Below are positions 60,456 through 64,000 of a stretch of DNA of 64,000 bases, piece after piece; within the stretch, counting starts at the first letter, position 1, and each line of letters begins with the position of its first letter. The DNA is from Chthonomonas calidirosea. Lineage in GTDB: Bacteria; Armatimonadota; Chthonomonadetes; Chthonomonadales; CAJBBX01. The notes beneath the pieces are model-generated. The model searched no databases, was not told the origin of the DNA, and worked only from the letters and a program-made list of their open reading frames with translations. The translations under genes were made by a program, and so were the position numbers. The DNA is taken from assembly GCA_020722705.1 (NCBI GenBank), contig DYKI01000004.1:47816-111815 (forward strand), given 5' to 3'.

Positions 60456-61403
60456 ATGATGTTGCCGCCGATGATATCCGCCGCAGGGCGCACGATCGAG
60501 GTCGCCGACGAGGTAGGGTTCTGCTTCGGCGTCCGGCGCGCAATCAGCCTGACCGACCACGCGCTTGAAGCCGGCGGCCCCGTCTACATTTACGGGGACC
60601 TTGTGCATAACCGAAACGTCACCGACGAGCTCGAACGCAAGGGACTTCGCAAGGTCAAGAACGTGGACGGCGCATCGGGCGGGACGATGGTGATCAGGGC
60701 GCACGGTCTGCCGCAGGTCGAGGTGGCTCATGTGCGCTCAAAGGGCCTCGACATTGTGGATGCGACCTGTCCCATCGTCTTGCGCGCTCAGGAGGCGGCG
60801 CAGACCCTCGAGGACCGCGGCTGCCAGGTAGTGATCGTCGGCGACGCCCATCATGCGGAGATCAAGGGGATCATCGGCGCATTGCGCAAGCCGGCGCTCG
60901 TCGTGGATTCGGTAGAGGAGCTGCGTGCTGCCAAGGCCGAGCGGAGACTTCGCCGAAAGGTTGGCGTGATCTTCCAGACCACTCACGCGCTGGAGCTGTG
61001 CAAGGATATCCTTGGCGAGCTGGTTTTCATGTGCAAGGAAGTGCAGATCATCAACACCATCTGCCGGCCCGTGCAGGCTCGGCAGAACAATGCCCTCGAT
61101 CTTGCCGAGCGGAACGACTTGATGCTGGTGGTGGGCAGCACGACCAGTGCGAACACCGTCGAGCTGGCCGAGCTGTGCCGCCTCCACAACCCGTGCACGG
61201 TGCAGATACAAAGCGCCGACGAGCTGCGGGACGAGGACTTCGAGTGGGCGTCCAGCGTGGGGATCGCCTCGGGGCTCTCAACACCGGTTGACCTTGTTGT
61301 TGCGGTTCGCGACAAGCTTCTCGCTTCAACCGCGCCTATCAGGCCCGATCGGCGCCCGGAGCGGTGCTGCCATCCGGAAGCCGAGGCGACAAATGAGATG
61401 TGA
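60456..61403 (+). CDS. ispH: 4-hydroxy-3-methylbut-2-enyl diphosphate reductase
   Basis: 315 residues from ATG 60456 with GGAAG upstream. Cysteines C23 (GFCFGV), C105 (DATCPIV) and C203 (TICRPVQAR) supply the [4Fe-4S] ligands; the histidines in HNRNV and RAHGL bind substrate. The SSN segment reads TTSANTVEL. It makes IPP and DMAPP, the last MEP step, feeding squalene synthesis. Embedding between hpnA and hpnG links precursor supply to hopanoid production. Confidence 0.94.
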   Translation: MMLPPMISAAGRTIEVADEVGFCFGVRRAISLTDHALEAGGPVYIYGDLVHNRNVTDELERKGLRKVKNVDGASGGTMVIRAHGLPQVEVAHVRSKGLDIVDATCPIVLRAQEAAQTLEDRGCQVVIVGDAHHAEIKGIIGALRKPALVVDSVEELRAAKAERRLRRKVGVIFQTTHALELCKDILGELVFMCKEVQIINTICRPVQARQNNALDLAERNDLMLVVGSTTSANTVELAELCRLHNPCTVQIQSADELRDEDFEWASSVGIASGLSTPVDLVVAVRDKLLASTAPIRPDRRPERCCHPEAEATNEM

Positions 61404-61406
61404 CCC

Positions 61407-63932
<2,526 letters not shown>

Positions 63933-63946
63933 GGTCGTGCGAGCAC

Positions 63947-64000
63947 GGGAGGGCGAGGCTCCGTGGGAGGGCGAGGCTCCGTGGGAGGGCGAGGCTCCGT
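63947..64000. repeat. 18-bp tandem repeat, three units, continues beyond window
   Basis: GGGAGGGCGAGGCTCCGT three times without a mismatch, ending at the window edge. It is the inverse of the core at 12.7 kb. It lies 14 bp upstream of the amtB start, so it would be in the promoter or leader of amtB-glnB. Confidence 0.92.

Overview
The window is GC-rich bacterial chromosome, densely coding, with protein-coding genes on both strands. I see no rRNA, tRNA, CRISPR array, integrase, transposase or phage gene. Several traits suggest a member of the Armatimonadota or a neighbouring poorly cultured phylum: hopanoid genes, a CdaA/CdaR c-di-AMP module, many exported carbohydrate-related proteins (DUF4838, DUF4380, PqaA-like, Tat-exported TIM barrels, sulfatase-like), SD-poor GTG/TTG starts, and an intergenic GGGAGGGCGAGGCTCC repeat family. 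This assignment is an inference from gene content, not a placement.

Layout. 1-6 kb: the 3' half of an RND efflux pump, a PII-like transporter-associated protein, a Ser/Thr kinase, a protein of unknown function and a glycerophosphodiesterase. 5.9-9.7 kb: a polytopic membrane protein with presenilin-like Asp/Asp/PAL spacing, then an ANTAR response regulator with its HisKA_2 kinase. 9.7-12.7 kb: L10 leader, rplJ-rplL, ispE and a nucleotidyltransferase. 12.7-18.1 kb: aroF-type DAHP synthase, PIG-L deacetylase, beta-helix protein, TMTC-like membrane protein. 18.2-20.2 kb: TetR regulator, ECF sigma factor, GNAT; an 11-bp motif occurs on both sides of tetR. 20.3-26 kb: sugar region with two Tat-exported TIM barrels, a fucose/arabinose isomerase-like protein, RhaT and a DUF4380 protein. 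26.6-30.1 kb: ParB-like protein, then a sigma / anti-sigma / STN-domain operon.

30.2-34.75 kb is the most unusual stretch. A 1562-bp unit holding one DUF4139 gene is present twice, apparently without a mismatch, in direct orientation around an AAA/DUF4143 ATPase. That ATPase has a 41-bp near-perfect palindrome just upstream. At the outer edge of the second copy, the 3' end of a broken gene runs into a sodium:solute symporter gene.

34.7-50 kb: symporter, DUF885 protein, sulfatase-like protein plus glycerate kinase operon, a multidomain TPR/TPM-like protein, glycosyltransferase, lepA, DUF4838 protein and a LOG-family protein. 49.3-52.6 kb: cdaR-cdaA divergent from a PqaA-like protein. 52.7-62.2 kb: Lrp regulator, aminotransferase, two unknown genes, then a hopanoid cluster shc-hpnH-hpnA-ispH-hpnG. 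62.2-64 kb: amtB-glnB nitrogen module on the minus strand, with an 18-bp tandem repeat upstream that runs off the window.

The isoprenoid genes are in two places: ispE follows rplJL, and ispH sits inside the hopanoid cluster. Together they would supply precursors that Shc, HpnH, HpnA and HpnG use or modify. Function calls rest on motif recognition by eye; no database search was run.
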